Shown: positions 17,344-25,539 of the stretch, piece by piece
How positions within the stretch are numbered: the first letter of the stretch is position 1
Layout of the letters: each line of letters begins with the position of its first letter
Source of the DNA: Neomesorhizobium albiziae
GTDB lineage: Bacteria > Pseudomonadota > Alphaproteobacteria > Rhizobiales > Rhizobiaceae
Direction of reading: 5' to 3'
Length of the DNA: 64,000 nucleotides
Assembly: GCF_900114255.1 (NCBI RefSeq)
Contig: NZ_FOSL01000010.1
Location: 1-64,000, forward strand
Notes under the pieces: model-generated
Databases searched by the model: none
The model's input: the letters and a program-made list of their open reading frames with translations, nothing else
Told to the model about the DNA's origin: nothing
Made by a program: the position numbers and the translations under genes

Positions 17344-17643
17344 TCACGAAGAGCCGGAGGCGATTCGCCGACTGGCGGCCAGCTTCAGCCAGGGCGCCAG
17401 ATGGAAGATGCTCATCAGCACATACATCAGGCCCATGCCGCTCAACGGCGAAGCATCCGGCATGGCCGAGCAGATGATGTCTGGGCCGCCAGCTGCGGTC
17501 AGCACCGCCATGACGGCGAAGGTTGGCGTCGCCGCGAGGCACAGCCAGTCGGCAACGCGGCGCGTCGGAGCTGTCCCGACTTCGAGCGGGTCGACCTCGC
17601 CCGCCGGCCGCTCGTCGCCCATTCCGGTCATGCGCTTCATCAT
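17344..17643 (-). CDS. Small membrane protein, unknown function
   Basis: The 99-residue product has two hydrophobic segments, VADWLCLAATPTFAVMAVLTA and GMGLMYVLMSIFHLAPWLKLA, and starts with MMKRMTGMGDERP. It resembles small rhizobial inner-membrane proteins but no named family is recognised. The start at 17643 is chosen because a repeat copy begins 16 bases upstream and would otherwise be translated. The gene converges on the LysR regulator gene with a 9-base gap. Confidence 0.6.
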   Translation of the reverse strand: MMKRMTGMGDERPAGEVDPLEVGTAPTRRVADWLCLAATPTFAVMAVLTAAGGPDIICSAMPDASPLSGMGLMYVLMSIFHLAPWLKLAASRRIASGSS

Positions 17644-17658
17644 CGTTCTGCTCGCTCG

Positions 17659-17712
17659 GGCATTTTGCAGCCGGGCGGAATCACCTGGCGTCGCACAAAT
17701 GCGGCTAAACAA
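17659..17712. repeat. Dispersed repeat R1, short form, copy 2
   Basis: The unit reads GGCATTTTGCAGCCGGGCGG, then ACCTGGCGTCGCAC, AAATGCGGC and TAAACAAG. It shares the order CATTTTGCAGCCGGGCG / TCGCxCAAATGCGGC / AAACAA with the copies at 23385 and 48695. It lies directly upstream of the 99-residue membrane protein gene. Confidence 0.8.
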
Positions 17713-17843
17713 GCGCCGGCGCGTGGGTTGACGTGGGGCGCGCAGCGTCCTTTCCTCCGTCGGCGCGGCGCGCCGGTGGTGGTCGCGATCACACTAGGGC
17801 CGGATATCGGGATGGCGGGAGTTACAAGTCTGGCGGGATTCCG

Positions 17844-19064
17844 ATGGACTCGCTGATTACGGCCGCGGCGCGCGCACTTGCCGCGGGCGACCCGCTCGGC
17901 GCGTTGAAACGGGTCGCCCTGCGCGACGATGCGCCGGCGCTCGCGCTCAGGGGCATCGCGATGGCGCAGCTCGGCGATCTCGCCCGGGCCAAGGCGCTTC
18001 TGAAGAGTGCTGCCCGCGCCTTCCGGCCCAGGGAGGCGGTGGCCCGCGCGCGCTGCGTCGTCGCCGAAGCCGAAATCGCGCTCGTCTCGCGTGATCTCAC
18101 CTGGCCCGCCAAGGCTCTCGATGTCGCGCGAGCAACGCTCGAGGCGCATGGCGACCGCATCAACGCCGCGCATGCGCTGAACCTCGAGGCCCGGCGCCTG
18201 CTGCTGATCGGCCGCCTCGACGAGGCGGAGCGTACGCTCGCCGGGTTCGACCCCACGTCGCTCCCGCCCGCATCGCGGGCCGCCCACGAACTCGTGGTCG
18301 CGGGATTGGCTGTCCGGCGCCTACGCACACGGGCGGCGCGCGCCGCCCTCGATCGCGCCGAGCAGGCGGCGCGGGCGGCCGACATTCCCGCGCTGACGGC
18401 GGAGGTCGAAAACGCTGCGCTCGTCATGAATGCGCCGGCGGCGCGCCTCATAATGCGTGGGAGCGAACGCCTGCTGCTGCTGGAAGATGTCGAAGCGTTG
18501 CTGGCCTCGGGGACGCTCGTCGTCGATGCGTTCCGCTTCGTCGTGCGGCAGGCAGACACCGTGATTTCGCTTGCTACGCGCCCGGTGCTGTTTTCGCTCG
18601 CACGCGCGCTGGGCGAAGCCTGGCCTGGAGACGTATCCCGCAGCATCCTGCTTGCCCGCGCCTTCCGGGCCAGGCATGCCGACGAATCGCACCGCGCGCG
18701 GCTGCGGGTCGAGGTCGGCCGGCTGCGCGAGAAGCTTCGGCCGCTGGCTGATATCAGCGCGACCGGCGGCGGCTTCACGCTGTCGTCGCGCCGCGCACCG
18801 GAAATCGTCGTTCTGGCGCCGCCCGTCGAAGAGCGGCACGCGGCGGTGCTCGCCTTTCTCGCCGACGGCGAGTCATGGTCGAGCTCGGCGCTGGCGATAG
18901 CGCTCGGCGCCAGCCCGCGCACCGTGCAGCGGGCGCTCGAGCAGCTTGCGTCGACAGGCAAGGTTCAGTCGTTCGGCCGCGGCCGCGCGCGGCGTTGGTT
19001 GACCCCGCCGGCGCTCGGATTCCCGACAACCTTGTTACTCCCCGGCCCGCTGCCGAGCGACTAG
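17844..19064 (+). CDS. Helical-repeat protein with C-terminal winged-helix DNA-binding domain
   Basis: The 406-residue protein starts at ATG 17844 after GGCGGGA. Residues 1-220 are alanine-rich helical repeats of TPR type (LALRGIAMAQLGDLARAKALLKSAARAF, then RLLLIGRLDEAERTL). Residues about 255-340 contain ADESHRARLRVEVGRLREKLRPLADI, which resembles the DNA-binding part of bacterial transcriptional activator domains. The end (SWSSSALAIALGASPRTVQRALEQLASTGKVQSFGRGRARRW) is a clear helix-turn-helix. No family name is certain. The stop is 1 base before the beta-propeller gene, so the two are one unit. Confidence 0.7.
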   Translation: MDSLITAAARALAAGDPLGALKRVALRDDAPALALRGIAMAQLGDLARAKALLKSAARAFRPREAVARARCVVAEAEIALVSRDLTWPAKALDVARATLEAHGDRINAAHALNLEARRLLLIGRLDEAERTLAGFDPTSLPPASRAAHELVVAGLAVRRLRTRAARAALDRAEQAARAADIPALTAEVENAALVMNAPAARLIMRGSERLLLLEDVEALLASGTLVVDAFRFVVRQADTVISLATRPVLFSLARALGEAWPGDVSRSILLARAFRARHADESHRARLRVEVGRLREKLRPLADISATGGGFTLSSRRAPEIVVLAPPVEERHAAVLAFLADGESWSSSALAIALGASPRTVQRALEQLASTGKVQSFGRGRARRWLTPPALGFPTTLLLPGPLPSD

Positions 19065-19065
19065 G

Positions 19066-19731
19066 ATGGAAAGCATGAAACAGGTAGCAGCCGAAATTCT
19101 CCGCGAATACGGACCCTTTCCAGAGGCCGAGCATGTGCATGGCGTCACCTTCGACGGCAAAAACGTCTGGTTCGCGTCCGGCGACAGGCTGAACGCCTTC
19201 GATCCGGCGAGCGGCGCGGCGGTGCGCTCGATCGACGTCGCCGCCCATGCAGGAACCGCCTTCGACGGCAAGCACCTATTCCAGATCGCCGAGGATCGCA
19301 TCCAGAAGATCGATCCCCGGACCGGCCGCGTGCTGGCGACGATTCCGGCGCCCGGTGGTGGCGCCGACTCGGGGCTCGCATGGGCCGAGGGGTCGCTCTG
19401 GGTGGGGCAGTACCGCGACCGCAAGATCCATCAGGTCGATCCCGAGACCGGGGCCGTCCTGCGCACCATCGATTCCAGCCGCTTCGTCACCGGGGTCACC
19501 TGGGTCGACGGCGAGCTCTGGCATGCCACCTGGCAAGACGACGAGAGCGATGTGAGGCGGATCGATCCGCAAACCGGAGAGGTGCTGGAGAGACTGCAGA
19601 TGCCATCCGGCATGGGCGTGTCGGGCCTCGAATCCGATGGCGGCGACGTGTTTTTCTGCGGCGGCGGAAACAGCGGGATCGTGCGGGCGGTGCGCCGCCC
19701 GAAGCGGACGCCGACGAAAGCGCGAAGGTAA
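19066..19731 (+). CDS. Beta-propeller protein, glutaminyl-cyclase/Vgb-like
   Basis: The 221-residue protein is made of repeats of about 40 residues with the pattern VWFASGDRLNAFDPASGAAVRSID, LFQIAEDRIQKIDPRTGRVLATI, LWVGQYRDRKIHQVDPETGAVLRTI and LWHATWQDDESDVRRIDPQTGEVLERL, the blade repeat of small NHL/Vgb/PQQ-type propellers. No signal peptide is present, so it is probably cytoplasmic. It has only about five blades, fewer than the seven of glutaminyl cyclases, so a ligand-sensing role is as likely as catalysis. An ATG at 19075 is an alternative start with an AGGATGGA site. It directly follows the HTH gene. Confidence 0.7.
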   Translation: MESMKQVAAEILREYGPFPEAEHVHGVTFDGKNVWFASGDRLNAFDPASGAAVRSIDVAAHAGTAFDGKHLFQIAEDRIQKIDPRTGRVLATIPAPGGGADSGLAWAEGSLWVGQYRDRKIHQVDPETGAVLRTIDSSRFVTGVTWVDGELWHATWQDDESDVRRIDPQTGEVLERLQMPSGMGVSGLESDGGDVFFCGGGNSGIVRAVRRPKRTPTKARR

Positions 19732-19879
19732 CCATCGACCCGTTCAGCCACTGCAGGTGCGGCACGGTCTTCGGCAAGTAGACTTGGAGCGACCCGCCAG
19801 TCGGCTCTCGACCGTGCGGAAAACCGGCATCCGTGCTATTGTGCGGCTCCATCGCAGCCTTCCCGTCCCGGGCTAGTCC

Positions 19880-20518
19880 ATGTCGCGTTGCGGAGACGTC
19901 TACGAAAACCGCGTGACCGGCGAATACGCCGTGATCCTGCGCGGCACCGAAGATCGCGGCGAGGGTCCCGGCATCGCCCACCTCCTGGCGAGGCCGGGCG
20001 CTGCCGTCGTCGGCGAACACTTCCACCCCTACATCGTCGAAAAATTCACGGTGCTCAGCGGCAGGCTCGATGCCCGCATCGCGGGGAAAACCCTGGTGCT
20101 CGGCCCCGGGCAATCGGCAACCGTCGAACCCGGCGTCTCGCATGACTGGTGGAATTCCAGCAAGACCGACGACGCCCATGTGCTGGTCGAAGTCGCGCGC
20201 GCAAGCGGCACCGCGGAGATCGACCCCGACCGTTTCGAAATGCTGATCGGCATGCTGTTCGGCCTCGCCAATGACGGCCTGGTGGATGGTAAGGGCCGGC
20301 CCTCGCTGCTGCAGGCAGCGGTGATCGCCAGGGAATTCGCCGACGTCATCATGTTCACGCAGCCGCCCCCCGCCGTCCAGCGGGTGGCGTTCGGCGTTCT
20401 CGCCCCGCTCGCCCGGCTGTTAGGCTACCGGGCTATCATCCCCGCCTACTGCAAGCCGCACGCCCGTGTGACGCCCTCGGCCGAGGCGCTGGCCGCCGCA
20501 GGGCTCCCGGCGGGCTGA
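19880..20518 (+). CDS. Cupin-domain protein
   Basis: The 212-residue protein contains a cupin barrel: GAAVVGEHFHPYIVEKFTVLSGRLDARIAGKTLVLGPGQSATVEPGVSHDWWNS (about 43-96). The motif G(X)HxH(X)E is present as GEHFHPYIVEKF, and the second His as SHDWW, so a metal site is likely. The C-terminal 100 residues are helical (LIGMLFGLANDGLVDGKGRPSLLQAAVIAREFADVIMFTQPPPAVQRVAFGVLAPLARLLGYRA) and amphipathic to hydrophobic, possibly membrane-associated. The substrate is unknown. It ends 78 bases before ddl on the same strand. Confidence 0.82.
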   Translation: MSRCGDVYENRVTGEYAVILRGTEDRGEGPGIAHLLARPGAAVVGEHFHPYIVEKFTVLSGRLDARIAGKTLVLGPGQSATVEPGVSHDWWNSSKTDDAHVLVEVARASGTAEIDPDRFEMLIGMLFGLANDGLVDGKGRPSLLQAAVIAREFADVIMFTQPPPAVQRVAFGVLAPLARLLGYRAIIPAYCKPHARVTPSAEALAAAGLPAG

Positions 20519-20596
20519 CGCCACCGCTCCGACCAAACTTGATTTTGCCCACTGCGTCTGCTTCTCCATACGAAACCGAATCAATTTGGAGCGTTC

Positions 20597-21673
20597 ATGG
20601 CCCCCTCTTCGGACAGATTGCGCATTGCGGTGCTGTTTGGCGGACGCTCCGCCGAGCATGACGTCTCGGTGCTTTCAGCAACCAATGTGATGCGTGCGCT
20701 GGACCCGGCGAAATACGACGCCGTTCCCATCTTCGTCACCCGCGAGGGCCAATGGCTGCTCAGCGGCTTCCAGGACGACGCGCTGGCGACGCCTTCGGTC
20801 GGCACGGAAATCTGCCTGGTGCCAGGCGGACGGGGTCGGGCAATGGCAATTCCGACGGATGGGGGTGCGCTCGGCGAACTGCCTGAGATAGGCATTCTCT
20901 TCCCGGTGCTGCACGGCCTCCACGGCGAGGATGGCGCCGTCCAAGGGCTTGCCGAGGTGACGCGCGTACCACTGGCTGGATGCGGCATCGTCGGCTCCGC
21001 CAACGCGCTAGACAAGGACATCGCCAAGCGCCTGCTGGGCGAGGCGGGCCTGCCTACCGCGCGATCCCTGACCATCCGCGCGGGCGCCGCACTAGCCTTT
21101 GCGGAACTGCAGGCCACGCTCGGTCTTCCGCTTTTCATCAAGCCGGCGCGACAGGGCTCCTCCGTCGGCGTCAGCAAAATCTCGACCGAAAGCGACTATG
21201 CGGAAGCGCTTGCCGAGGGTTTCAGGCACGACAGCAAGCTGCTGGCCGAAGAATTCATTCGCGGCCGCGAGATCGAGTGCAGCGTGCTCGAGGATCCGCA
21301 AGGCGGCCTCTTCGTTTCCCGTCCGGGCGAAATCGTGCCGGCCGAGAGCCACGGTTTCTACAGCTACGACGCCAAATATATCGATCAGGATGGAGCGGCG
21401 CTCAACGTGCCCGCCAGCCTGCCGGAGGAAATCGAGGACAGCCTGCGCGTCATGGCCGCACAGGCATTCCGGGCGGTCGGCTGCGACGGCATGGCGCGTG
21501 TCGATTTCTTCGTGACGGCGGAGATGCGCCTGCTGGTCAACGAGCTCAACACCATTCCGGGCTTCACCGATATCAGTATGTATTCCAAGGCGATGGCGGC
21601 GAGCGGCGTCAGCTATGCCGAAATCATCGACCGGCTGGTGGCGCATGGGCTGGCGCGCGCCAGTTCGCAATAG
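20597..21673 (+). CDS. ddl: D-alanine--D-alanine ligase
   Basis: The 358-residue enzyme joins two D-Ala molecules with ATP for peptidoglycan synthesis in the cytoplasm. It opens with RIAVLFGGRSAEHDVSVLSATNVMRAL, the Ddl signature with the catalytic Glu, and has VLHGLHGEDGAVQGLAEV, the ATP-grasp lysine in LFIKPARQGSSVGVSK, and the metal-binding end LLVNELNTIPGFTDISMYSKAMAASG. The insert and the length make it the DdlA/Van-type of the family. ATG 20597 follows GGAG by 6 bases. Its TAG stop is also the first three bases of a dispersed repeat (R2), so the repeat was inserted immediately after the gene. Confidence 0.96.
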   Translation: MAPSSDRLRIAVLFGGRSAEHDVSVLSATNVMRALDPAKYDAVPIFVTREGQWLLSGFQDDALATPSVGTEICLVPGGRGRAMAIPTDGGALGELPEIGILFPVLHGLHGEDGAVQGLAEVTRVPLAGCGIVGSANALDKDIAKRLLGEAGLPTARSLTIRAGAALAFAELQATLGLPLFIKPARQGSSVGVSKISTESDYAEALAEGFRHDSKLLAEEFIRGREIECSVLEDPQGGLFVSRPGEIVPAESHGFYSYDAKYIDQDGAALNVPASLPEEIEDSLRVMAAQAFRAVGCDGMARVDFFVTAEMRLLVNELNTIPGFTDISMYSKAMAASGVSYAEIIDRLVAHGLARASSQ

Positions 21674-21769
21674 AGCATGATCCCGAAAAGTGGAAACCGG
21701 TTTTCGGAAAAGATCATGCTCCAACAGAGAGAGTCCCATTCCGACTCAATCGGAATGGAACAAGCTCCA
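21671..21769. repeat. Dispersed repeat R2, copy 1
   Basis: The unit starts TAGAGCATGATCCCGAAAAG and has an internal hairpin of GTGGAAACCGG with TTTTCGGAAAAGATCATGC, then ACAGAGAGA, then a palindrome ATTCCGA-CTC-AATCGGAAT, and ends GGAACAAGCTC. It matches 26087-26187 over its whole length. This is a known rhizobial intergenic mosaic type. It fills most of the gap between ddl and the next gene. Confidence 0.85.
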
Positions 21770-21795
21770 GGCTTGAAAGCTGAGAACAGGCCTTT

Positions 21796-22449
21796 TCAGT
21801 AGAACCGTAGCAGCACCGGCAGGGCGCCGCTTTGCTGCAGGTATTCGACGAATTCGAAGAAGGGATAAGCGGCGAGGAACAGGAGCCCGTCGGCAAAGGT
21901 GCGGTACAGAAGCTGCGGCCGCACCGTCAGCATCTCGCTTTCCTTGAATAGGCTGGGATTGGGGAAGAAGCGCGGCACCTCCCGCATATACTGCCGGTAA
22001 GGTTCGCCGAAATTCTCTTCCAGATAGGCTTCCTCGACCAGGATGACGGCATGGAACGCCGCGTAGCAGAGAACGGCGAAGACGACCGCCACGGTGATGC
22101 TGCCGGTCATCGCGCCGATGCCGGCTGCACCGATGGTGCTGAACACGTAGAGCGGGTTGCGGGTGACCGAATAGGGTCCGCCTCTGACGATCTCCGCGCT
22201 TTTGCGGCCGCCGATATAGAGCGTGCACCAGCTGCGGCCGAGGATGGCGATCAGCATCGCGCCGATGCCGAAGGCCTCGACATCCTCATGCAGCGTGTCG
22301 TCCGTCGGCCAGGCGGAGGCGACGAAGAACAGCGCGAGGAAGATCGCGGCCACGAGCAGGGCGAGCACCAGCCGCCGGCGCCGCTGGTAGCGGCTGAGTT
22401 CGTCGAACGATTTGGCTTTCGGCTTGGAGGCAGGCGTTGCGGTGGTCAT
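21796..22449 (-). CDS. Isoprenylcysteine carboxyl methyltransferase-family membrane protein
   Basis: The 217-residue protein has three to four transmembrane segments and the ICMT/PEMT hallmark GGPYSVTRNPLYVFSTIGAAGIGAMTG (about 95-121), followed by VEEAYLEENFGEPYRQYMREVPRFFPN. In the family these motifs bind SAM and the lipid or isoprenyl substrate at the inner membrane. The substrate in bacteria is generally unknown. A charged N-terminus (residues 1-30) precedes the first membrane segment RLVLALLVAAIFLALFFVASAW. The ATG at 22449 has an AGGAA site. It converges on ddl across the R2 repeat. Confidence 0.85.
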   Translation of the reverse strand: MTTATPASKPKAKSFDELSRYQRRRRLVLALLVAAIFLALFFVASAWPTDDTLHEDVEAFGIGAMLIAILGRSWCTLYIGGRKSAEIVRGGPYSVTRNPLYVFSTIGAAGIGAMTGSITVAVVFAVLCYAAFHAVILVEEAYLEENFGEPYRQYMREVPRFFPNPSLFKESEMLTVRPQLLYRTFADGLLFLAAYPFFEFVEYLQQSGALPVLLRFY

Positions 22450-22533
22450 CGCTGAAAATTCCTGAAACCGCGACGCAACCGCGGCCGGCAGCCCTTTTCG
22501 GCGCAACTTGCGGAGAAATCGTGGCGGAAAAGC

Positions 22534-22590
22534 AAAAGGCCGCCGAAGCGGCCTCGATTGCCTGTAATCCGAGGCCGCCGAAGCGGTCTC
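22534..22590 (-). terminator. Tandem hairpins terminating infC
   Basis: Two related hairpins lie downstream of infC on the minus strand. The first to be transcribed is GAGGCCGC-CGAA-GCGGTCTC (22571-22590, one mismatch). The second is a perfect GGCCGC-CGAA-GCGGCC (22538-22553), followed by TTTT. Together they form a two-step intrinsic terminator. The two hairpins look like a duplication of one another. Confidence 0.75.
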
Positions 22591-22651
22591 AGAGGACTTT
22601 TCGCCGGTGCCGCCTCTAGCGCGGCGCCAACAACGTCGCCATGCGCCGTCT

Positions 22652-23188
22652 CTAGCGCGGCGCCAGCACCATCATCATCTGGCGGCCTTCGAGCTTGGGC
22701 TCGGCTTCGACCTTGGCGATCGGCGCGACTTCCTCGCGAACCTTGTTCAGAAGCTGCATGCCGAGTTCCATATGCGCCATCTCGCGGCCACGGAAACGCA
22801 GCGTCAGCTTGACCTTGTCGCCTTCCTCGAAGAAGCGGCGCACCGCCTTCATCTTCGTCTCATAGTCATGGCTGTCGATGTTCGGGCGCATCTTGATCTC
22901 CTTGATCTCGATGACCTTCTGGTTCTTGCGCGCCTCGGCGGCCTTCTTCTGGTTGGCGTATTTCAGCTTGCCGAGGTCGAGAATCTTGACAACGGGGGGT
23001 TCAGCATTCGGCGAAATCTCGACGAGGTCGAGGCCCGCCTCTTCGGCGGCGAGCAAGGCATCGTTGATCGACACATTGCCGCGGTTTTGTCCGTCTGCAT
23101 CGATGAGCTGGACCCGGGGAACCCGGATGTCTCGGTTTGCACGCGGCCCGTCCTTGGTGGGCGCTGCGGCTTTGAATGGTCTGCGAAT
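22652..23188 (-). CDS. infC: Translation initiation factor IF-3, ATT start
   Basis: The 178-residue protein is full-length IF-3, which binds the 30S subunit and checks the start codon. The N-domain reads [11 protein letters not shown], then [52 protein letters not shown]; a linker and C-domain follow ([57 protein letters not shown]). No ATG, GTG or TTG fits the N-terminal homology. An ATT codon at 23186-23188 does, 9 bases after AGGAG. ATT is the start used by E. coli infC for autoregulation. It lies 15 kb from rpmI-rplT. A shorter GTG start at 23074 would lose the N-domain. Confidence 0.95.
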   Translation of the reverse strand: MRRPFKAAAPTKDGPRANRDIRVPRVQLIDADGQNRGNVSINDALLAAEEAGLDLVEISPNAEPPVVKILDLGKLKYANQKKAAEARKNQKVIEIKEIKMRPNIDSHDYETKMKAVRRFFEEGDKVKLTLRFRGREMAHMELGMQLLNKVREEVAPIAKVEAEPKLEGRQMMMVLAPR

Positions 23189-23496
23189 GGTCGTGGTCTC
23201 CTGGCTGTTTCGATTCAGGGTTGTGCTTGAAAAATCGGTATGCGCTATGTCGTTCAGACAACGGCGCTGTCAATACCACAGCCAATCGAAAGAATCACGA
23301 CCAAACCTTGGTCTATGGGCATGATCTGTGGCGCGGCTTCCCGCGGCGGCTGTCCCATGGCAGAAGAGGCGCCCGAAGTTCGAAGAGCATTTTGCAGCCG
23401 GGCGTATCGCCTCGTATCGCGCAAATGCGGCGAAACAAACAGATCGAGCGGAATGCCCAATTCAACCTGGATGCATCCGTTCCAAAGAGGACCACG
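23189..23496. other. 308-base divergent region between infC and the hydrolase gene
   Basis: It carries the infC ribosome site (AGGAG) at its left edge, an R1 repeat copy at 23385-23451, and presumably back-to-back promoters for infC and the hydrolase operon. No additional gene is supported. Confidence 0.6.
23385..23451. repeat. Dispersed repeat R1, short form, copy 3
   Basis: The copy reads GAGCATTTTGCAGCCGGGCG, then TATCGCCTCGTATCGCGCAA, ATGCGGCGAAACAAACAGAT and CGAGCGG. It is the same unit as 17659-17712 and 48695-48763. It lies 46 bases upstream of the alpha/beta hydrolase start, in the leader of that gene. Confidence 0.82.
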
Positions 23497-24273
23497 ATGG
23501 CCGATACCGCACCGCAAATTCTCGATGTCGCAGGCATTCCGGTGGCGGTCCGCCGCCGCGAAGGGCGCGAACCGGGCATCATGTGGCTTGGCGGCTACCG
23601 CTCCGACATGCGCGGCACCAAGGCGGAAGCGCTCGACGGCTGGGCCGCGAAATCAGGCCATGCCTTCACCCGCCACGACTATTCCGGCCATGGCGAATCC
23701 GGCGGGATCTTTCGCGACGGCACCATATCGCTGTGGGTCGAGCAGAGCCTCGCGGTGTTCCGCAGCTTCGCCCATGGCCGCCAGATCCTCGTCGGCTCGT
23801 CGATGGGCGCCTGGGTGGCTCTGCGGATGATAGAGGAACTCCACAGATCAGGCGAAAGCAAGCGTATCGCCGGCCTGCTGCTCTTGGCGCCCGCACCGGA
23901 CTTCACCAGCGAGCTGGTCGAGCCGAACCTCACCGAGGAACACCGCCGCGCGCTGGAACAGAACGGCTATTTCGAGGAACATTCGGAGTATTCGCCCGAC
24001 TATCCCAACATCTACACCCGCGCGCTGATCGAGGATGGCCGCGCCAACCGCGTCATGGACCGTCCGATCGACACCCATTGCCCCGTCCACATCATCCAGG
24101 GCATCCAGGATCCCGACGTGCCCCACACGCATGCGCTGAAGCTCGTCGGCCGGCTGCCGGCCGACGACGTGACGCTTGCGCTTGTGCCCGATGGCGACCA
24201 CCGGCTGTCGCGGCCCCAGGATATCGCGATGATCCTGCGCGCCGTGGAAGAACTCGTGAAACAGGCGGGCTGA
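23497..24273 (+). CDS. Alpha/beta hydrolase
   Basis: The 258-residue protein has the alpha/beta hydrolase fold: MWLGGYRSDMRGTKA with an oxyanion-type GGYRSD (about 32-37), DYSGHGESGG, the nucleophile elbow VGSSMGAWVAL with catalytic Ser (about 100), an acid in VHIIQGIQDPDVP (Asp) and the catalytic His in LVPDGDHRLSRPQDI. It resembles the palmitoyl-protein thioesterase ABHD10 and related rhizobial esterases, so thioesterase activity is plausible but unproven. The ATG at 23497 follows AGAGG. The BenE transporter gene starts 6 bases after its stop, so they form an operon. Confidence 0.87.
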   Translation: MADTAPQILDVAGIPVAVRRREGREPGIMWLGGYRSDMRGTKAEALDGWAAKSGHAFTRHDYSGHGESGGIFRDGTISLWVEQSLAVFRSFAHGRQILVGSSMGAWVALRMIEELHRSGESKRIAGLLLLAPAPDFTSELVEPNLTEEHRRALEQNGYFEEHSEYSPDYPNIYTRALIEDGRANRVMDRPIDTHCPVHIIQGIQDPDVPHTHALKLVGRLPADDVTLALVPDGDHRLSRPQDIAMILRAVEELVKQAG

Positions 24274-24279
24274 CCCTTC

Positions 24280-25422
24280 ATGCGCGTTTCCATACCGGTC
24301 TCGGCGTTCGTCGCCGCAATCGTCGGCTTCGGCGGCACATTGGCGCTGATCATCGCGGCCGCCGACGCCGTCGGCGCGACCCGCGAGCAGACCGCGAGCT
24401 GGGTCACGGCGATCTGCCTCGCCATGGCGCTGGAGACGGCATGGCTGTCGTGGAAGACCAGAATGCCGGTCATCACCGCATGGTCGACGCCGGGTGCGGC
24501 ACTCATCGCCGCCTCCAGCGGCTTCACCATGGGCGATGCGGTCGGAGCCTTCATCGTCACGGCGCTGCTTCTCGTGGCCACCGGTCTGTTCCGGCCGCTG
24601 ACCAGGCTGATCGCCATGATCCCGGCCTCGGTGGCGTCCGCCATGCTCGCCGGCATCGTCGTCACCTTCGCCATCAATGCGGTGAAGACCATTCCCGCCG
24701 ATCCGGCCCTCATCCTGCCGCTGATCGCGGCGTTCTTCGTCATCCGCCTGTTCAACCCGGCGCTGTCGGTGCTGGCGGTGCTGGTCGGCGGCGGCATGCT
24801 GGCCTTCGCGCTCGGCCGCGTCGGCGGCCTGCCAGCGCCCGAACTGTCGACACTCGTGCTGACCGCGCCGACCTTCTCGCTGGCCGGCGTCATCGGCCTG
24901 GCGTTGCCGCTCTATCTCGTCACCATGGCCTCGCAGAACCTTTCCGGCCTCGCCGTGCTCAAGGCCGCGGGCTACCATCCGGAGCCGGGACCGATCATCA
25001 CCGTCACCGGCCTGCTCTCGCTCATCAGCGCGCCGTTCAATGCGCTGACCACCAACCTCGCCGCGATCTCGGCGGCGATCTGTACCGGTCCCGACGTGCA
25101 TCCGGACCCCGCTGAGCGCTGGAAGACCGGCCCCTTCTACGCGCTGGCCTACCTCGTCTTCGCGATTTTCGGCGCCTCGCTGGTCGCTCTCTTCGCGGTG
25201 CTGCCGCAGAGCCTGATCGTGCTGGTGGCCGGGCTGGCGCTCATGGCCGCGCTCGCAAACGCGCTGGCGATCGCGCTCAAGGACGAGAGCCAGCGCATGG
25301 CCGCCACGACCACGTTTGCCGTCACCGCGTCGGGCCTTTCCCTGTTCGGCGTCGGCTCGGCATTCTGGGGCCTTTTGGCGGGGCTGGTCGTGCTTGCTCT
25401 TGATTCCATCAAAAAAAGATAA
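24280..25422 (+). CDS. BenE-family benzoate/H+ symporter-like transporter
   Basis: The 380-residue protein has about 12 hydrophobic segments and the BenE family pattern: FVAAIVGFGGTLALIIAAADAVGATREQTASWVTAICLAMALETAWLSWKTRMPVITAWSTPGAALIAAS at the N-terminus, then PASVASAMLAGIVVTFAINAV and YLVTMASQNLSGLAVLKAAGY. The SWxxxxxxA and PGAALIA segments are typical of this NAT/NCS2-like inner-membrane carrier. Benzoate transport is known for one member only; the true substrate here is unknown. It is the second gene of a unit with the alpha/beta hydrolase. Confidence 0.9.
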   Translation: MRVSIPVSAFVAAIVGFGGTLALIIAAADAVGATREQTASWVTAICLAMALETAWLSWKTRMPVITAWSTPGAALIAASSGFTMGDAVGAFIVTALLLVATGLFRPLTRLIAMIPASVASAMLAGIVVTFAINAVKTIPADPALILPLIAAFFVIRLFNPALSVLAVLVGGGMLAFALGRVGGLPAPELSTLVLTAPTFSLAGVIGLALPLYLVTMASQNLSGLAVLKAAGYHPEPGPIITVTGLLSLISAPFNALTTNLAAISAAICTGPDVHPDPAERWKTGPFYALAYLVFAIFGASLVALFAVLPQSLIVLVAGLALMAALANALAIALKDESQRMAATTTFAVTASGLSLFGVGSAFWGLLAGLVVLALDSIKKR

Positions 25423-25539
25423 TCGTTTCAATCTCTTCTCCGGTTTCGGAGAATACCATCTTGAATCGCCATTTTTGCTTTCCCATCTCGATCTGAGCGG
25501 CAAGGAATTGGCCGCCTCCAACCGAAGGAACGGGAGAAA

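Noticed and set aside
23001-23285. A 94-codon minus-strand frame overlapping the infC start
   Set aside because: It is out of frame with the IF-3 N-domain and has no motif; infC with the ATT start explains this region.
25436-25453. Perfect hairpin TTCTCCG-GTTT-CGGAGAA after the BenE gene as a terminator
   Set aside because: No T-run on either side; the stem is short and the DUF2852 gene follows on the same strand, so it may be only a chance or mild attenuator structure.
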